Origin: Lingula anatina
Lineage: Eukaryota; Brachiopoda; Lingulata; Lingulida; Lingulidae
Length of the DNA: 32,792 nt
Reading direction: 5' to 3'
NCBI RefSeq assembly: GCF_001039355.2
Contig: NW_019775564.1
Span: forward strand, 68,647 to 101,438
Part shown: positions 28,205 to 32,792 of the stretch, in pieces
Layout: every line of letters starts with the position of its first letter
Position numbering within the stretch: position 1 is the stretch's first letter
Notes under the pieces: generated by a model
The model's input: the letters and a program-made list of their open reading frames with translations, nothing else
Told to the model about the DNA's origin: nothing
Database searches by the model: none
Made by a program: the position numbers and the translations under genes

Positions 28205-30775
28205 GTAAGTGAACGCAGTGCTTTTATTTTGAAAAAAGTTGTAGTGAGTTTTTCATTATTATTTGAAGTGCTGATGTAGGATGCCACAGACAGAAAAAAA
28301 TTATAAAATAATAAATTATGTATGCAGTGACATTTGCATGTGTATGTGTAGATATAAATAAATGTTTTTGAAGGGTAAAGGTTTTTTAAGCTGGAATAGC
28401 AGCCTTAGCTCGTGAAATGATTCAGACCTGTTGATTAGTCATGTCTGACATTTCTTAATAACTCTCACTGGGAAGTTTTTACATAAGATTTTAGCACTGA
28501 ATGGTGTGTGGTATCTGAGTCATTTCTACACATGGCATTTCCTTTATTTGGGGATAATAAATGTCCCAATTCAGTTAACAGTACAAAAATTCTTACCAAT
28601 TTGAAAGTAAAATGTATTTTCAAAGTATGAGAAATTGACTCAAATCAAATGATTGCACTTAAAAAGTCATTTTTAGATTATTCAAATAGTAGAAGTGCCA
28701 GGTGGCAGCACAGAAAATTGTTCATTTTGGTGACCAGCTTTCCATGATTTAACCATGTAGCATTATTTCTGGCCAGAGGTGTTCAGTTTCCCATGCCAGT
28801 GGTAATGGTTTGTGTGATAGGAAGGTCAAATTTCTTTTCTGTGCCTGCCTTTTTGTGTACTTAAATGATATACCAATACACTGTCTAGTCAGAGTATTGA
28901 TTTTGCATGTTTGTGCCATCTCTGTTTCTTTCATGCTGTAAGATCATAATTTAGTCAGTGTCCCTTGCTGTCTGTGAAATTAGAGTTAATAGTTTATATC
29001 ACGCACATGATTAGTAAACAGCTATAGTTTCAAATTACCAGAACTACCGTAATGCTCTAATCACCTTGTTTGCGCCCAATAAATATTTTGTTCTCCGTTT
29101 ATGCCAGCCTTTGGAGAATAGATCAAAGCATTTCTCTGACAATGAAGTGAAGGCTTAAATTGGCCTTACATTGTCATGGCTTCTCTTTTTATATACAGCT
29201 GAAAAATACAAGATCTGTGGCTGTGAATATTTTCTTTCACCTATGTTATATATTGATTTTTGTTCGTTTTATTCTGTTTTGTAGAATGTGCACAGTAAGA
29301 GTTTCTAAGTCAGAAAATGATAATAAATATTCTTGCTCTGTAATGTGTGGTATATGAAAGGGTACAATTCAGGAGGAGTCGTGAGGTCAGCACTGGATGA
29401 GTGGGCCTCAGACTGTCACTTACGCTTCTCAGTCTATTCTAAAACATTAGGTGTTTTTTTTTAAACAGTTCAAATGTTGTTCTGTGATGAATGTTCGAGT
29501 TCGAGAAGTGTTTTTGGGAAGTCCTTCAAAATGTCCTAGAGCAGATTTAGAACATTCGTCATGAAAAAAGAAAAACATTATGTTCTAGGACAGATTGAGA
29601 ACCGTGAGGGAGTGTTAAATGAGACACGTTTTCGCATTGGTTGTCTTTACATACAACTTTTAAAATAAATGCCAGGAGTGGGATTTTCAAGGACCATGGA
29701 ATTTTTAAAATCATTGGTATTCATTAGAAACATTATAATGATGTAGAATATAAGTGGCATTTTATGGTATAGAAATGTTTAACGTAGTGGAAGGCACAGA
29801 TAAGGCATGTCCCTGGAGGATATATAGCTGTATCATGTAAAATGACATTTTGTTTCCAAGGAATAAATGGCTTGTTGCAAAATACCATTTTTGATGCCAG
29901 CCAGAGCACTTTAATATTGGGATTGCAAAGTGCAGTTCTTCGGGAAGGGAATTGCAGAGATGGTGTGCATTCATTCTCTTCCATCCAATCAGATGTTGTT
30001 GCGAATGTTTTGACCAGCATTTTAATGAGGCAGCCATGAGTGATGTACTTCTGTAACACAACAACTTCAGGTCAAACGTTTCAGTTATCCACTCATGATA
30101 TTCTTCGATAATTCATAGTGACATTTTTAATTCTCCGAAGTGCACATTGTGCTAGTAATTAAGATGAGAAGAACTTAATCCAAAGGTATATTTACAAACA
30201 AGGTTACCAATATTGAGATGATGACACTAAAATCAAGAAATGTTATGTGTAGCTTAAAGATAAAAGGAAATCTATTCAAATTTCCATTAACAACTGTGGA
30301 ACTAGAAAATAGCGCACATCTAAGAATCTGCCTAAGGCCCTCTTAGCTTTTATTCTCTGTAGTCTGGCTTCACTGCCATTATTTTCTTTCTGGGAGCTTT
30401 CTCTTGGAAAATTGCATTTTCGTAAGAAATGGCAAATTCTACTTTATTTGGAAGAACATTCATTACTTGAGTTGATCACGAAGTGCATTTAGGATAAATG
30501 GACATTTGAATGATACCTGTAAATTTTTGTACACAATTTTTTTTCTCCAAGTTAGCTCTAGGTAAACTTTCTTGGTCTTCTGTGGTTGCATGATATGAAT
30601 GTGTTATAGGAAATTTTGGACACAGTCCTGTAAATTTCCTGTGATTTCAACCCAAGATGACTTTTTTCATCCATTTGTAATGGTCACATCATGAGATGGT
30701 GTGAAATGCGCGGGACAATATTGGTCCCTAGTGTGTGATTTGCGAGTTGCAGTGGGCATGGAATTGCTACTGCCT

Positions 30776-30783
30776 TGACGTCA
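30776..30783. promoter_or_regulatory. CRE-like octamer in the long LONP1 intron
   Basis: A perfect TGACGTCA palindrome with ATTGG (inverted CCAAT) four bases further on (30788-30792), in a locally CpG-richer stretch. A functional element is only a possibility; one octamer can occur by chance. Confidence 0.2.
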
Positions 30784-32775
30784 TGTCATTGGGACACCTA
30801 TTAAATAAACTGAGGGTAAAAAAATCTCAAATTACTGTTGCATTGCTTTTGACTATTTCTGTTGTTGCGGACTTAAATTATCAATTTACAGCTGGTTTCG
30901 CTGTTTATTGATTCCAGTGTAATTTATCAGGGAGGACATACAGTCATTTCCTGCCCAATCAATGTGAAAATAATGTGTAAAAAATTCAGTGCAAAGCTAC
31001 CTGTAACTGATAAATAACAGTTTAGGATGACTTGATAGTTATTATACTCATCTTATTTATATGTTTATGCTGTTGTCTAGGGTGATTGTATTGTAGTATT
31101 ATCTTATTGGACATACTTGTGAGTAGAACTGTTCATTTTGGCCAGTAGATGCTGGTGTATAAGTTGCAGTATATTTTGATGAGAGACATATACCAAAAAC
31201 AAAAATCTGTTAAAACAAATTAAAATTTCCATCTGTGTATTTCCATCAGTTTCTGTTTATTATTCCCCAGTAATAAGAGAGAGAGATATAGCGTTGGCTG
31301 ATGTGGCTGTGTTAGCTATCTAATGGATGTGTGCAATCTTGACTCATGTTATGGCCGCCATCAGTCAGTGTAATGAGATGAGCACCCCATGAGGATAGCC
31401 TGCATCAGGATGATGATGATGTCCAATTACAATATTGTGGTCCAGCCAGGACATTGACCCTGACCTGTATGCTTGATACTTTGTATCATTGTTATTCTTT
31501 TTTGGTAGTCATTTTGGTAAATATAGCACTCCCTTTCCTCCAACTCTAATGGTTAGAGACATCATGTAGAATTCTGCATTTTGGTTGGAAGTGAAAATAC
31601 AGAGAGCTTTTAAAGGGCCTTAATTAAAAGTGAAGTGTTCTTGAACATGTTGGTATGGCTATAATCTGTCTCTTTTCCTGTGAGAATTGCCATTCAACAC
31701 TGTGAGCTGATGTTTGTGTCAATATTGGTCAAGCAAGAAGAGTTCATTGACAGATAATGCTCTGAATAAGAAATGACAGCAGTGAGTTTTAAGAGTCTCC
31801 ACTTTTTGTGAAGATGGTGGTGGTTGTGATGATAATGGGCAGTCTAGGGAATTTTTTTCTTTCTTTTCTTGGGCTTAATGTTAAATTGAGACATTATATC
31901 TGGTTTTTACCAACATCTTCCTCATAAAGACATTTTCTTTTGTGAAAAATTATGAAACCTCTTGTGTCCCCTTTCGCTCTTTAGAAAATGCCAAGTAAAA
32001 CACAATAGGAATCCGGTCGTCTAGCGTATCAGTTTAAATAATCAAAGGAATCTGTGGCATCAGCATCATATTGTACATGTTCTAACCACCTGAGCACCTT
32101 ACAGATATGGTGTTAAACAGAAAATTTCTTTAGATAATAAATTTGAAAAAAAAAATAGATAAAATAGGGGAATATCTTGTTATTAATTTGAAATCAGTTG
32201 TGAATGCATGTTAATAAGTGATGTCTGAAGTTGATAAATGAGATAATTAAAGGTGTGCAATTATCTCAACATGCATGTGGTTACTTGTGGCCCCACAGAG
32301 AATGTGGGATAACTTCATGAAAAAATTGCATTTGTCATTTCATCTACTCTTTACTCTTCAGTACTTTTAGCTGTGCAGAATGTACTTTTTATTTTATGAG
32401 TTTTTTCTATTTTAGACAGCACTCAACCTGTTTTATGTCATAAAGCATTATGAGCAGGCAATGTGCTAGAACCATATTGCTGATGAAGCATCCATAAAAT
32501 GACGGGAAAACACTATCAGGCTCACAAAATTGCCTTGAATTCGTACTGATTTACATGTATGGTGTAGGGGTTTTCCTTACTTTAGTCCTACTTATAATCC
32601 CTATAGAATACTACTCATCCATTTGCAAGGCCTGCTTCCTGTATTATTGGCTTTTTACTGATCACTTTTCAGTCTGGATTGGATGATTAAGTAAAATGGC
32701 TTACCTATAAACTTAATGAAGCTTGGAGAATGAATCAGCCCTTGGTGCCTGTTGAGGTAGTGATGTGTGTGCGTT

Positions 32776-32790
32776 GGGGGGGGGGGGGGG
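32776..32790. repeat. Poly-G run at window end
   Basis: Fifteen consecutive Gs, then CT. Confidence 0.9.
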
Positions 32791-32792
32791 CT

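Larger units (their letters stand above)
28205..32792 (+). other. LONP1: Long terminal part of window: LONP1 intron, no exon recognised
   Basis: The donor GTAAGT at 28205 opens a non-coding stretch to the window end. I looked for the final Lon exon in all frames and did not see it. Small open frames (for example 29160-29357, 29733-30064) have no recognisable features. Minor structures: a 12-bp inverted repeat (29485-29496 with 29550-29561, one mismatch) followed by a partial duplication of CTAGAGCAGATTTAGAAC near 29585, and a run of 15 Gs at 32776-32790. Confidence 0.6.

Noticed and set aside
29733-30064. Two overlapping - strand open frames of 100 and 108 residues
   Set aside because: No signal, domain or splice support; lengths are compatible with chance in this composition.

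Overview
The window is nuclear DNA from an intron-rich animal. It is AT-rich, has GT-AG introns of about 100 bp to over 4.5 kb, and carries LINE and DNA-transposon remnants and several microsatellites. The domain content (a secreted protein with tectonin-like, discoidin and EAR-like modules, mitochondrial Lon, peroxisomal NUDT19) and two APE-type LINE families suggest an invertebrate, most likely a marine spiralian or a basal deuterostome. The species cannot be fixed from the sequence.

Layout: (1) 456-11342, + strand, the 3' 17 exons of a large modular extracellular-type protein. The visible 875 residues run: three exact 39-residue Cys-Cys tectonin-like repeats, discoidin 1, an EAR-like segment, an uncharacterised beta-rich domain, discoidin 2, and a C-terminal EAR-like segment. 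Its last intron holds a 1.18-kb Harbinger-like terminal-inverted-repeat element with a smaller element nested inside. (2) 12284-13417, - strand, an intronless NUDT19 (CoA diphosphatase) ending in the peroxisomal signal SKL, tail-to-tail with gene 1. (3) About 13500-17001, + strand, a LINE with an SGNH-esterase-like ORF1 broken by a GC-rich insert and an open ORF2 (APE endonuclease plus start of reverse transcriptase) that stops at an undetermined base. (4) 18140-28204, + strand, 19 exons of mitochondrial LONP1 encoding 961 residues, with presequence, N domain, AAA+ module and the Ser-Lys protease dyad. The last roughly 60 residues lie beyond the window. One of its introns carries a second, different LINE fragment, and one intron has a GC donor. 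(5) 28205-32792 is the start of the next LONP1 intron, with no exon recognised.

The genes share no obvious pathway. NUDT19 and LONP1 are divergently transcribed and both encode organelle quality-control or metabolism proteins. The LINE occupies most of the space between them. The most interesting items are the architecture of the modular protein (every module visible in full is bounded by phase-1 introns and the two discoidin modules share intron positions), the nested transposon, the divergent segments of LONP1 including pore loop 2, and the way all four single-N positions fall at repeat breakpoints.
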